In this document: piece after piece, positions 1 through 8,250 of the stretch
How positions within the stretch are numbered: position 1 is the stretch's first letter
Layout of the letters: every line of letters begins with the position of its first letter
Assembly (NCBI GenBank): GCA_028280805.1
Contig: JANQLB010000097.1
Span: 1-59,225, forward strand
Reading direction: 5' to 3'
DNA: 59,225 bases
From: Tissierellales bacterium
Lineage (GTDB): Bacteria; Bacillota; Clostridia; Tissierellales; VENL01
The notes under the pieces: generated by a model
Told to the model about the DNA's origin: nothing
The model's database searches: none
Seen by the model: the letters and a program-made list of their open reading frames with translations, nothing else
Translations under genes and position numbers: made by a program

Positions 1-163
1 CATCTATGACTTTTCTTCTGTACTTTATAACCATTACTAGATGATAATTCAACAAGAACACTGAATGATTATTATTATTTAGTTTTATTTGTATGATTGA
101 CTTTCAGTATAATCTAATGAATATAGTTTGTCACAAATTTTGCCTATCAGCAAGTGCTATCCA

Positions 164-188
164 TCTCCCACTTATAGAAGATGGGAGA
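164..188 (-). other. Weak hairpin downstream of the C45 gene
   Basis: A 7-bp inverted repeat (TCTCCCA/TGGGAGA) lies 17 nt past the stop codon of the upstream minus-strand gene. It has no clear U-tract on the minus strand, so it is only a possible transcript end. Nothing else is seen in positions 1-204. Confidence 0.3.
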
Positions 189-204
189 ATTTCGCACATT
201 TAAG

Positions 205-1383
205 TTAAACTATCTCAAAATTTGAGCAATCATTCGCTCCTGGCGGTAGTTTTTTCCATATAGGTTTCTTGTCATCATTTGGCAGCAATGCTGAATATTC
301 ACTTTCATTTAGTGAGCTTTTTAAGTCAAACTCATACCACTCATTTGCTTTTGGTGAGCCAAAACATGTTTCAACATTAATATCTGTTACATCATATATA
401 ACTGACCAAAGAGTTCCAAATCTACTTCTATAATTATGACAGCATATACCTAAAGGAATAAAGTCTGATTGAATATTTTTTATTGTATTCTTAGTAACGT
501 ATGGAATAGCATCATTAATACGTAGTTCCATTGCTTTATATCTAGCAACAGAATCCCAATATCTTGCATCATCATACTTTAACATTTCTTTGCTAATAAA
601 ATGATTAGATGCACATAAATATTGCTTAGAATCAAATTGATTAATCCTTTGAACTGCTTTTTTCAAGCCTGCTACTTCAATTAAAGCTGCATTACCATTT
701 CTATCTGCAACAATAAAATTTGTATATGTTGATGTTGGAATCTTATAAATCAATTCCACAGCTTCATCAATATTCCTACATGAATCTAATACTGACCTTA
801 TAATTACCCAAAACTCAAAACCAAAACTATTTGATGTTTTTCCAGGTGCTGCATTAGACATACTAATACATAATCCATGTTCATTTATGCCATCATTACG
901 TCCAAACCCTAATTCTGAAAATCCAATGTGACTAAACTTTCCTTTTACTCTCGTGGTAATAAGACATAAATCTGATGCTTGTGTCCAATAATCGTAATTT
1001 CTGGCAAGATAAATATGTCCATTTTCTGTTATTTTAGGAAGCACAACCATCTGACTACAATTACCTTTGCTTCTATATGATACAAAATAGTGTATTAGGT
1101 GTTCAATATCTAATCCTAGTCCTTCTGATAAACCTTTTATCTCCTCATTAATTCCTGGACAATACTCATCAAAATATTTTATAGCTTGTTGTATATGTGT
1201 TTTATCGTTTTTATCTAATAATGAGGGTTTTATATGAAAATCTCTAATTCTATTATTTTCTGTCCTAATATGTTTACCAAATTTCTTTCCCACGTCATAT
1301 GCTGTACCCTCAAGTACAAGATGTCTATATATTACTGAACATTCATTTGTTTTGGTTTTAACTGCTATACTCTCTTCTTTCAT
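205..1383 (-). CDS. C45-family linear amide C-N hydrolase / acyltransferase-like protein
   Basis: A 392-residue protein of the C45 (acyl-CoA:6-aminopenicillanate acyltransferase-like) N-terminal nucleophile hydrolase family. Members cleave themselves before a cysteine, which then acts as the nucleophile on linear amides. The likely nucleophile is Cys109 in GNCSQMVV, followed by the family-typical LARNYDYW segment and a later NDGINEHGLCISMSNAAPGK stretch. There is no signal peptide, so it is probably cytoplasmic. The start is ATG, preceded by GGAGG. A good sigma-A type promoter lies at 1422-1450, so it is probably transcribed alone. The natural substrate cannot be told from sequence; penicillin acylation is not implied. 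Confidence 0.8.
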   Translation of the reverse strand: MKEESIAVKTKTNECSVIYRHLVLEGTAYDVGKKFGKHIRTENNRIRDFHIKPSLLDKNDKTHIQQAIKYFDEYCPGINEEIKGLSEGLGLDIEHLIHYFVSYRSKGNCSQMVVLPKITENGHIYLARNYDYWTQASDLCLITTRVKGKFSHIGFSELGFGRNDGINEHGLCISMSNAAPGKTSNSFGFEFWVIIRSVLDSCRNIDEAVELIYKIPTSTYTNFIVADRNGNAALIEVAGLKKAVQRINQFDSKQYLCASNHFISKEMLKYDDARYWDSVARYKAMELRINDAIPYVTKNTIKNIQSDFIPLGICCHNYRSRFGTLWSVIYDVTDINVETCFGSPKANEWYEFDLKSSLNESEYSALLPNDDKKPIWKKLPPGANDCSNFEIV

Positions 1384-1421
1384 AACTATTTTTCCTCCTA
1401 CAAAAGTTTTTGTATGAGAAA

Positions 1422-1450
1422 AGTATAACTTCTATTTCTATATCTTTCAA
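1422..1450 (-). promoter_or_regulatory. Sigma-A-like promoter of the C45 gene
   Basis: On the minus strand TTGAAA (1450-1445), a 17-nt spacer and TATACT (1427-1422) lie about 40 nt upstream of the ATG at 1383. The match to the vegetative consensus is good and the AGGAGG ribosome binding site lies between. Confidence 0.65.
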
Positions 1451-1516
1451 ATTAAGTATAGTTTATTGCGAAGCTCTTTAATTAAAAAAATTAAAATATA
1501 TCTTTATAGCCTTTCT

Positions 1517-1541
1517 ATATTGTAAAGTATCTTTACAATAT
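1517..1541. promoter_or_regulatory. Perfect palindrome, possible operator
   Basis: ATATTGTAAAG and CTTTACAATAT form an 11-bp perfect dyad around a 3-nt centre. It lies about 65 nt upstream of the -35 box of the C45 gene, in the gap after the GyrI-like gene. Its symmetry and short spacer look more like a repressor or activator site than a terminator. The cognate protein is unknown. Confidence 0.45.
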
Positions 1542-1667
1542 CACATTTTAGCTTTATACTATACTTAATAAAAGATATGATTTCTAGAAATTTAAGTAAT
1601 ATCATAAAAAGCAAAAGTTCCTGTTCTTTGTTTTTTATAATCTGTAATATAGTATGTAATCACAACA

Positions 1668-1723
1668 AAACCGCCATTACTTATGATACAGTTCACTGTA
1701 CTATGTGTAACGGCGTTTTTTTA
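1668..1723 (-). terminator. Terminator repeat, copy 1
   Basis: A long imperfect hairpin just downstream of the stop codon at 1724. Outer arms are ACCGC/GCGGT-like and an inner stem is TACAGT/ACTGTA. The same sequence recurs downstream of the stop codon at 3364. T-rich flanks on both strands suggest bidirectional termination. Confidence 0.6.
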
Positions 1724-2275
1724 TTATTGTTTGTTCATTATATAAATAATATTTTTAGCCGGAACGTCATAAATTTCCATTATCTCCTTTTGTTCTAATT
1801 TATTCTCTTCAATAAATTTATTCATTTCAGGATATACCTTCATAATCCCGATAAAAACTGATAGTGGATTTTTATATGGGAATTCTACTACCATAGAGTT
1901 TTGTCTTGGTATTTCTTTAATATTAAAACCATTCTCTTTCAGTTTTTCAATGGAATCATAATCAGCTTCTTCCAAAATGCAGCCAGCTATACTTCTTAAT
2001 TTTTCTTTCGCAACCTTCTTAGGGTCATCATAATATACTCCAAATCCCTTAAAAGCTTCAATACCATATTTATTTAAAAGTGAATAGTAAATATCATCTT
2101 GTATCTTTTTTGTTCCCTTATAATCACCTTTATGGTCTTCGTATACTAAAACATAAGGTCCTATTTCTTTTTTCTTAATAACAATTTTAGAAAAGAAACC
2201 AACATAATTTAAAAACAGTACTATTACTACTGTAATTAGTAAAATTAATAATGAAATAACTTTTATTGCAGTCAT
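1724..2275 (-). CDS. Membrane-anchored GyrI-like (effector-binding fold) protein
   Basis: A 183-residue protein with one N-terminal membrane segment (about residues 5-27). A soluble domain follows, whose pattern (EIGPYVLVYEDHKGDY, GIEAFKGFGVYYDDPKKV) fits the GyrI-like/SOUL ligand-binding fold. The arrangement of membrane anchor plus GyrI domain resembles that of eukaryotic TEX264; that comparison is from memory and not a homology claim. The ATG is preceded by GAGGAGG. The gene sits behind a MerR regulator that itself ends in a GyrI-type domain, with a MerR-type promoter between them. It is therefore probably the regulator's target and may bind the same hydrophobic compound. Function unproven. 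Confidence 0.65.
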   Translation of the reverse strand: MTAIKVISLLILLITVVIVLFLNYVGFFSKIVIKKKEIGPYVLVYEDHKGDYKGTKKIQDDIYYSLLNKYGIEAFKGFGVYYDDPKKVAKEKLRSIAGCILEEADYDSIEKLKENGFNIKEIPRQNSMVVEFPYKNPLSVFIGIMKVYPEMNKFIEENKLEQKEIMEIYDVPAKNIIYIMNKQ

Positions 2276-2308
2276 TTATATCTCCTCCTCAAAATTTTCT
2301 CTAACAAA

Positions 2309-2339
2309 ATTATAGACTATACAGCTACTGTAGAGTCAA
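2309..2339 (-). promoter_or_regulatory. MerR-type promoter with 19-bp spacer and internal dyad
   Basis: On the minus strand TTGACT (2339-2334) and TATAAT (2314-2309) are separated by 19 nt. The spacer and -35 box contain a near-perfect dyad, GACTCTACAG-TAG-CTGTATAGTC. Overlong spacers with a centred dyad are the signature of promoters activated by MerR-family proteins through DNA distortion. It starts 5 nt past the merR-like stop codon and drives the GyrI-like membrane gene. Confidence 0.85.
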
Positions 2340-2343
2340 TAAA

Positions 2344-3189
2344 TTAATTTATCTTTTTTACGGGTAATATTATTTCTGTTATATACTCATCTTCATAACT
2401 AGTAGTTATGACATCTATTATATAATTTTCAACTGCTCCTCCTACAAAAACTAAGTTATTCTTCTCCAGCCAATCTAACATTTTTTTATACGTTTGATTC
2501 ATTGTTTTATAACTTCCGTAATGATAAGCTACTGCTCCAAGAAAGCCGCCAAATTTCCTCACAGCATTATCATATTTTCTATTCTCATCAACTTTAACGC
2601 ACACTTCTATATCTGCTTGTGAATAATCAAATTTTCTATAATCATCATAATAAATAGCCATCATTGTACCAATCATTTGAAGATCATTATTTTCTACTAT
2701 ATTGGTTAACTTAGTAAATCTTAAATAAAATTCATCATAATTGCAGGGTCCAATATATCTTGAATATGCAACATATGAAACAGGAATATCTTTCACACAA
2801 ATGTCAATAGAGGTAGTCAAGCTTTGATCATTACTGGTCATCTTTTGAAGATATAGATTTAACTTATTCCTTAATGCTGTGAGTTTCAATATATTTGTTT
2901 CAATTTCTTCACTTTTAGATTTAATCATCTGTTGACTGTATTCTAAATCATTTCTTTCTAGAAGCTTTTTAATTTGGTTAAGTGAGAAGCCAGCTGCCTT
3001 AAAATATTTAATGGTATTTATCTCTAGTAATTGATCACGAGAGTAGTAACGATAGTTATTTATGGAATCAACCTTAGCTGGTTTCAATAAATCAATATCA
3101 TCGTAGTGATGTAACGTCCTGACAGGTATATTACAGATCTTAGATATTTCTCCAATTTTATAATATTTAACTTGTCCTTCTTTCTTCAA
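2344..3189 (-). CDS. MerR-family transcriptional regulator with GyrI-like effector domain
   Basis: A 281-residue regulator of the BmrR/TipA-like type. Residues about 8-78 form the winged helix-turn-helix, including IPVRTLHHYDDIDLLKPA and the NNYRYYSRDQ wing. A coiled-coil dimerisation helix follows (about 80-120). The rest is a GyrI-like effector-binding domain ending in EYITEIILPVKK. Such regulators sense hydrophobic or cationic compounds. The start is TTG, 8 nt after GGAGG; no ATG lies near. The immediately downstream promoter with a 19-bp spacer is the likely target. Confidence 0.88.
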   Translation of the reverse strand: MKKEGQVKYYKIGEISKICNIPVRTLHHYDDIDLLKPAKVDSINNYRYYSRDQLLEINTIKYFKAAGFSLNQIKKLLERNDLEYSQQMIKSKSEEIETNILKLTALRNKLNLYLQKMTSNDQSLTTSIDICVKDIPVSYVAYSRYIGPCNYDEFYLRFTKLTNIVENNDLQMIGTMMAIYYDDYRKFDYSQADIEVCVKVDENRKYDNAVRKFGGFLGAVAYHYGSYKTMNQTYKKMLDWLEKNNLVFVGGAVENYIIDVITTSYEDEYITEIILPVKKIN

Positions 3190-3307
3190 AGCTCAATCCT
3201 CCAATTTCCATATTCTCTCTCCCATACTTTAATGTATATTGTAGTTCTTCCTAAAAGTGTGGTTATTATATTTGATAAATTTAAAATAACTATACTACAT
3301 ATTTAAC

Positions 3308-3363
3308 TAGAAAAACCCCGCTACTTATGATACAGTTCACCGTATGACACTAGACTGCGGTTT
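3308..3363 (-). terminator. Terminator repeat, copy 2
   Basis: A near-copy of the hairpin at 1668-1723, placed directly after the stop codon at 3364. The inner stem differs by one base, and the change keeps pairing as G-U only in the minus-strand RNA. That supports a role in minus-strand transcripts. Confidence 0.6.
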
Positions 3364-5124
3364 TTATTCATAATCATTTAATTTAATCTTTCCTTCATCA
3401 TCAATATACAGAGTGATCTCTGTAGTTTGATTTAATTCTTTATCATGAATATATAACCTATGAGTGGTTATATCATTTGATCTCCATAGAATTATACCGC
3501 CATACCATAGTATTTTTTCATCACTTTTATAAAAGTATCTAGGCATTTCGTACGAGAGTAGTTTTGAATATATTTCCAGTGTGTCATCTGAATAAGAGTA
3601 TTGAGTTTTTACTAAATCTGAATAAAGTGAATCTGCTACATAATCTAATATTTTCTCAGAAGTAAGTCTCAACTCACCCTGCCAATACTTTTGACCATAT
3701 GGTATTCCATACAAACTAGGCAACGGTTCTTCAATTCCGTCATAAGAATTAGATATGAATTTTTCACTTGAAAATTCGACATCAAAATACATGGTTTCAA
3801 TTTGTTCAATAAAAACTGAACTAATTAAAAGACCATCAAATTCTTCTTCATAACTATAAGAATACCTATTACTGGTACCTGTTAAATAGTCATTAATAGT
3901 TTCTATACCAGAACCGGTATTTGTGTTGTGAACGAGATATCTGCTTTCAATCAATTGTAATTTATCTTCTATAACTTTAAATAGGTATTTATGTCCCCAT
4001 CTATCAGAAGATCCACCATAATTCTCTATTGTCAAAATATCATCTTTCATACTCAATCCACTGAATGGGTCTCCCAAAATACCACCCTCATAAGCACCAA
4101 GTGCCAAGTAATTTACATCTCTTAAAACTGTAAATTCATCTTCTCCATTAGATAGAAATACAAATATCATTCGCTCTTCATGAAAAAGTCCTGGTAACCT
4201 TTCTATCGCTATACCATGATCAATATAACCATCCGAATTTATGTCACCAGTATCATAAGAGATTATAATGTAATCTTTTGGAAGTAGCACTCTCCAATAT
4301 TTTGTTGTAAGTAAGTCAAGATTCTCGGTTAAGATGTTAATCAAAGTTTCATCTTTAATCATTTCGTCACTTAAATCAACTCTATCAAAATAATCTATAT
4401 TATTTGCATCATATAAATTTCTATAATAACGATTTCTTATTAAAAATGATTGAGCATTAGCATGGCATAAATGCACTGTATAAGATTTTTCTTTATCTTT
4501 ATTGTCTTCATAGTAGTTACTAACAAGTGAATATTTATTCTCTCCATTAACCTCAATTCCAAGAAGGACACCTGTTGGTCCATCATAAAATTCAATAGAG
4601 TTTGATAAAGAAAATTGAAGTTCGTTAAAACTATGTTCTAAATTGTTGTAATCTGATTCTAAACCCCAGAAATCTATCCTAAGAGGAATAATATCAGAAT
4701 TTTTTATTGATAGATATGTTCTAAGTGTAATTTGATGCTGGTTTTTAGATATTAGAACTATGTTATAGCCATCCTTTACTTTTTCCACACCTATACTCAT
4801 TATCATTGTATTATCTGGAATTGAATACTTTTCAGATACTTTTCCATTTTCATCAATTACAATAAAGTAGTTTTCCAATTTATTTGAGTTATCTTTAATT
4901 GATACCACAGCCACTTCCTTATCTTCAAAGGGATGTTTTATTACTGCAGTAATATTCTCAATCTCGAACCAATCACTTAAATAATCATATTCACTTGATT
5001 CTGTATTCACAGTTTCTGTATCATTTAACTCTTCCTTTATAGTAACATTCTTACTATAATTAACGTTACAGACTGAAACTAAAATTGCAGAAGCAATAAA
5101 TACTAATAAAATTAATTTTTGCAT
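3364..5124 (-). CDS. Secreted protein of unknown function
   Basis: A 586-residue protein with an N-terminal signal segment (about residues 1-20). A Cys near residue 19 is preceded by VSV, which is not a good lipobox, so secretion or a poor lipoprotein signal are both possible. No family is recognised. One segment, DTGDINSDGYIDHGIAI, looks like a DxDxDG calcium-binding loop. The rest is rich in aromatic and acidic residues and predicted beta strands, as in VCBS/FG-GAP-like surface proteins. The ATG is preceded by AAGGAAGG. It is a single gene ended by the repeat hairpin. Confidence 0.6.
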   Translation of the reverse strand: MQKLILLVFIASAILVSVCNVNYSKNVTIKEELNDTETVNTESSEYDYLSDWFEIENITAVIKHPFEDKEVAVVSIKDNSNKLENYFIVIDENGKVSEKYSIPDNTMIMSIGVEKVKDGYNIVLISKNQHQITLRTYLSIKNSDIIPLRIDFWGLESDYNNLEHSFNELQFSLSNSIEFYDGPTGVLLGIEVNGENKYSLVSNYYEDNKDKEKSYTVHLCHANAQSFLIRNRYYRNLYDANNIDYFDRVDLSDEMIKDETLINILTENLDLLTTKYWRVLLPKDYIIISYDTGDINSDGYIDHGIAIERLPGLFHEERMIFVFLSNGEDEFTVLRDVNYLALGAYEGGILGDPFSGLSMKDDILTIENYGGSSDRWGHKYLFKVIEDKLQLIESRYLVHNTNTGSGIETINDYLTGTSNRYSYSYEEEFDGLLISSVFIEQIETMYFDVEFSSEKFISNSYDGIEEPLPSLYGIPYGQKYWQGELRLTSEKILDYVADSLYSDLVKTQYSYSDDTLEIYSKLLSYEMPRYFYKSDEKILWYGGIILWRSNDITTHRLYIHDKELNQTTEITLYIDDEGKIKLNDYE

Positions 5125-5287
5125 ATAATACCTTCCTTTATTTTAATCGCTTGGTGAAAAACCGCATTTTATTATAGTACGGTTCAACAAAGAATATTCT
5201 AAAATTACCTTCACCAAAATCTTTTGCTCTAATAAAATCTATTTTATCTAAATTTCGTCATTCACTAACTTCTAAGCCTTTGAATAG

Positions 5288-5311
5288 TTTAGTTTAATAG
5301 TGAGCCTGACC
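5288..5311. repeat. REP-like repeat, copy a (AGTTTAATAGTGAGCCTGAC type)
   Basis: AGTTTAATAGTGAGCCTGAC followed by CC recurs at 6635-6656 and, inverted, at 6586-6607. Short GTGAGCCTGACCC sequences of this kind resemble the REP sequences that accompany Y1 (RAYT) transposases in Firmicutes, an association recalled and not tested. No transposase is in the window. Confidence 0.6.
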
Positions 5312-5386
5312 CTATTATTAAGGAAGCCCAACAACAGTTGTTATTATTCCAATGCATGTTGTAACCACAAGATAAATTAAGCGTCC

Positions 5387-5422
5387 GAGATCACTGAAAA
5401 AGAGGTGTTTTTCAGTGATCTC
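5387..5422. repeat. Perfect 15-bp inverted repeat downstream of the C39-like gene
   Basis: GAGATCACTGAAAAA and its exact complement flank a 6-nt loop (GAGGTG). It lies 30 nt past the stop of the minus-strand C39-like gene. It lacks a following U-tract on the minus strand. An adjacent ACTGTCCCC motif on the plus strand again recalls REP-type elements. It could be a terminator or a small mobile repeat. Confidence 0.6.
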
Positions 5423-5451
5423 TTCACTGTCCCCTTGTCTATTCCTAATGA

Positions 5452-6288
5452 TTAATCTTCGTATTTTGAAACGACTATATAAGTATCCTGCCAACGTTGA
5501 GCAGCATAAAGTAGTTCCACTGCTTTATAGTATCTATCTTTACCTTTTAGAGTCCCATCTTCATATTTTCGACCCCCACTATTTGGATCATATACTTCAA
5601 AATATAAGCAATTAGTAATTTCTTTAAATCCTTTAACTATTAAAGCGTGTCCTCCATTAGCAGGATAAAATTTACCGGTTTTTCTAAAATCATTAGGCAC
5701 TTCAGATAAATAAGTAGTATCAATACATATAATTATAATGTTTCCTTGTATTAGATGTTCTTTTATATCTTTAATATTAGTTTTATAAGCGTAAGTAAAT
5801 GGAATATCATACGTGCTCAAAAACCTTCTTATATAACTTTCATACCAAGCACCCTCATGTCTTTTATATAATTCTCTAGCATCTTGTACTGTCTTATTAA
5901 AATTTTCGTTTGCCCACTTAGCCGCCATTACCGACACTGTTGGCGCACAATTAACTCTTGAATATATGCCTGTATCTTTTTGGTCTATATACCATTCGTA
6001 TTTTCTGTTATTACTAATACTTAAATAGTCATCAATGCTAACAGTGGATGTTTCTTCGTCCCAACTTACCTCTTTAAATAGCCTCTCTCCCACTTTTTTT
6101 AACGGAACATACATAGTACCTTCATAAGATATGGCGTCTTCATCATCTTTTTCTCCATTAACTTCTAGGCTGATAGAGTTGAATATAATATCATTTCCTT
6201 CATTTATTACTGTATTAAATCCTAGTGCAATTGTTAGTATTACAGTTATAATTATTCCTGCAATAAATCCTTTAAGGTATTTACTCAT
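5452..6288 (-). CDS. Secreted C39-like cysteine peptidase with N-terminal stalk domain
   Basis: A 278-residue protein. It has an N-terminal membrane or signal segment (about residues 4-25), then a copper-amine-oxidase-N-like stalk domain (TMYVPLKKVGERLFKEVSWDE). The C-terminal domain follows the C39_2 papain-like layout, with Cys114 in NCAPTVSVMA, His214 in GGHALIVKG and Asp234 in YDPNSGG as the probable triad. It probably acts outside the cell on peptides or cell-wall proteins. The ATG at 6288 is chosen over an upstream ATG at 6312 because a GGGGGG ribosome binding site lies 8 nt before it. Confidence 0.72.
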   Translation of the reverse strand: MSKYLKGFIAGIIITVILTIALGFNTVINEGNDIIFNSISLEVNGEKDDEDAISYEGTMYVPLKKVGERLFKEVSWDEETSTVSIDDYLSISNNRKYEWYIDQKDTGIYSRVNCAPTVSVMAAKWANENFNKTVQDARELYKRHEGAWYESYIRRFLSTYDIPFTYAYKTNIKDIKEHLIQGNIIIICIDTTYLSEVPNDFRKTGKFYPANGGHALIVKGFKEITNCLYFEVYDPNSGGRKYEDGTLKGKDRYYKAVELLYAAQRWQDTYIVVSKYED

Positions 6289-6676
6289 TTTTTTACCCCC
6301 CATCAATCCCACAATTTTTTTATTTATAATATGTACTTCGATGCTAATTTGTTCAATCCTTCATAAATTATCATCTCCTTATTTTTTTTACTTTCATCCG
6401 ATTATTGTATTTCTAACAAATTATAAAAGCCCCTTCTCTATTTGCATCAAGAAGGAGCAATTTCTAAACTACTGCATTTATATGGTATTATATTTTCATA
6501 AGACCACATCATAAGCAAAACAAGCTTATTTAAAACTATAATTTCATTTTTTATTTTCCATATAATTTGATACACATACATTAAGAGGGTCAGGCTCACT
6601 TTTAAACTCTCACCTCTACATTATTATATCATAAAGTTTAATAGTGAGCCTGACCCCATCCTAAAGCAAATCAGTT
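6289..6676. other. Gene-free stretch holding a REP-like inverted pair
   Basis: No credible gene. The only notable structure is the inverted pair of REP-like sequences at 6586-6656; the rest is AT-rich spacer. Confidence 0.5.
6586..6656. repeat. Inverted pair of REP-like repeats (copies b and c)
   Basis: GGGTCAGGCTCACT plus TTTAAACT (6586-6607) is mirrored by AGTTTAATAGTGAGCC and TGACCC (6635-6656) around a 27-nt spacer, giving a long near-perfect hairpin. It has the same sequence family as copy a at 5288. Paired inverted REPs form cruciform units typical of REP doublets. It lies 20 nt past the stop of the alpha/beta hydrolase gene and could also act as its transcript end. Confidence 0.7.
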
Positions 6677-7411
6677 TTAATTGATACTCATGAACTGTAC
6701 TATTGATGTTGTGATAATATCCTGTTGTTCTTCCCTTTTTATAGTAGCGGTATTATCTCCTGATTGAAAGCCATACCATCCCATCTGAGAGTGATTTCCT
6801 CCTTCTATCCATAGGAATTCTGTACTTTCTGGCAGAAGTTCCTTTGAGGCTTCAATTTTATCTTTGTCAACTAATCCATCCTCTGTACCTAATATTGATA
6901 GAACTCTTATTGTACTGGATGACATATCACTGCTATTAGGTGGATAGGATGCTAGAAGTATTAATCCTTCTATAATATCCAAATTATTACAGGTAAACCG
7001 CGATGCCATTGCACCACCAAGGGAATGCCCGCCTATATACCATTTATCTATTTGAGTGTAGGTGTTAATAACCTCCTTAGCCTTATTGGGAGAAAATACA
7101 GCCAGTTTAAAGGGCATAGGAACTATAATCACCTTAAATCCAGATTCAGCTATTCTTTTTGCTAAAGGAGAATATGCCTCTGCTTCAACCTTGCCGCCTG
7201 GATACAGAATCAATCCCTTTGTAACTTCTTTATTTTTTGCTTCATATTCAATCCAAGGTGAATTTTCGATAAATTCAACATTATCGTCAGAAGACATAAA
7301 AGATATTACTTCAGCCATAGCTTTATAATAATCGCTTACATAGAGTAAGAAAACTATAATTGGAATAGATATTAATAGAATTCTCGATTTTCTATGCTTA
7401 AACATATTCAT
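6677..7411 (-). CDS. Membrane-anchored alpha/beta hydrolase
   Basis: A 244-residue protein with an N-terminal membrane anchor (about residues 10-27) and an alpha/beta-hydrolase fold domain. The triad is visible: Ser130 in GGHSLGG, Asp178 in GTEDGLVD and His207 in GGNHSQMGW. The GLILYPGGKVEAEAYSPLA segment provides the oxyanion-hole region. The substrate is probably an ester or lipid at the outer face of the membrane; specificity is unknown. The ATG has a GGGAGG site. The REP-like hairpin just past its stop may end the transcript. Confidence 0.82.
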   Translation of the reverse strand: MNMFKHRKSRILLISIPIIVFLLYVSDYYKAMAEVISFMSSDDNVEFIENSPWIEYEAKNKEVTKGLILYPGGKVEAEAYSPLAKRIAESGFKVIIVPMPFKLAVFSPNKAKEVINTYTQIDKWYIGGHSLGGAMASRFTCNNLDIIEGLILLASYPPNSSDMSSSTIRVLSILGTEDGLVDKDKIEASKELLPESTEFLWIEGGNHSQMGWYGFQSGDNTATIKREEQQDIITTSIVQFMSIN

Positions 7412-7621
7412 ATTTTAATACCTCCCACTGTGTTTTATTATATAAAACTCATATGAAATCTTTTATAGTTTTTTATAATTTTACTATTTTAATTAGAGCT
7501 AAGTCAAATTTAAGTTGGAGAATTGGAAGATTATTAGGGATTGTATCAAAAGTGTTAAACTCAAAATATGAAAGAAGGTTAAAGAAAATTTGCAGTTCAA
7601 AAGCAAGATAGAAGCTTGTAT

Positions 7622-7675
7622 CTGATATTCCACATGTCTAAATAAAAAAATTTGTTTAGACATGCAGAATATCAG
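7622..7675. repeat. Long inverted repeat with 21-nt arms
   Basis: The arm 7622-7642 pairs with 7655-7675 with only two mismatches and a 12-nt A/T-rich loop. It is too far from the flagellar terminator to be part of it, and no U-tract follows. It could be a MITE-like remnant or the terminator of a lost gene. Confidence 0.6.
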
Positions 7676-7735
7676 GTATATATTTTTTTGTCTTAAACTT
7701 AGGTGTCTATATAGCTAAATATTAGCATAAAACAA

Positions 7736-7767
7736 AAACAGTCAAAAGAAAAAAATCTTGACTGTTT
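7736..7767 (-). terminator. Terminator of the flagellin/yaaR transcript
   Basis: AAACAGTCAA/TTGACTGTTT form a 10-bp stem followed on the minus strand by a T-rich run. It lies 21 nt past the yaaR stop codon. Confidence 0.8.
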
Positions 7768-7787
7768 ACGTAGTAATACTATATCTC

Positions 7788-8225
7788 TTAAGCATAAATA
7801 TTTATAAGTAATCCTTCTATTTCACCAACGAGCTTTAATATGTTTAAACCCCTTTTTTCATCGTTTATAACAGCATCAGTAACGTCTAAAAGCTTCTTAT
7901 CAACTTGAGATATAAGTTTTAGTATTCTGGATCGACCTCCTCGTCTAAATCCACCTCTTTTTTCAAGCTTTAACCCATACTCTACAGCTTCGTTTAAAAA
8001 ATCCTTTACCATCTTCTTATACTTCATAAGATTATCGACAGTTTTTTTCTCAGATAAAACCTTACCTTGTTCTTTAATATCTTCAAACATATTATTTAAT
8101 CTTTCTTGTGCTTTACTGTCTCGTCTATCGGACATCAGCTCTTTAAAAGAAACTTCTGAGTATGTTTCTGGCTTATTCTGCTTTATATTTTCTACTTTTG
8201 AGCGTTCTACTCTATTTACCTTCAT
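7788..8225 (-). CDS. yaaR: YaaR-family (DUF327) flagellum-associated protein
   Basis: A 145-residue helical protein with the family core VDNLMKYKKMVKDFLNEAVEYGL, the basic RRGGRSRILKLI segment and the KKLLDVTDAVIN motif. DUF327 proteins are often found next to flagellar genes in Firmicutes; their exact function is not established. The ATG at 8225 is preceded by GGAAGGG at proper spacing; an upstream TTG at 8240 overlaps that site and is not used here. It follows flagellin by 25 nt and ends the transcript. Confidence 0.82.
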   Translation of the reverse strand: MKVNRVERSKVENIKQNKPETYSEVSFKELMSDRRDSKAQERLNNMFEDIKEQGKVLSEKKTVDNLMKYKKMVKDFLNEAVEYGLKLEKRGGFRRGGRSRILKLISQVDKKLLDVTDAVINDEKRGLNILKLVGEIEGLLINIYA

Positions 8226-8250
8226 AAAAATCCCTTCCAATCATTAATTA

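Larger units (their letters stand above)
7412..7787. other. Gene-free stretch with long hairpin and terminator
   Basis: No open reading frame with a ribosome binding site was found. It contains the 21-nt-arm hairpin at 7622-7675 and the terminator of the flagellar cluster. The sequence around 7535-7565 resembles neither neighbour and may be an insertion-sequence scar, but this is only a guess. Confidence 0.4.

Noticed and set aside
5415..6514. Plus-strand frames opposite the C39-like gene
   Set aside because: They overlap the minus-strand gene with clear motifs, and lack ribosome binding sites and protein-like composition.
7535..7620. Insertion-sequence end
   Set aside because: The GATTGTATCAAAAGTG stretch looks IS-like, but no partner end or transposase fragment was found.
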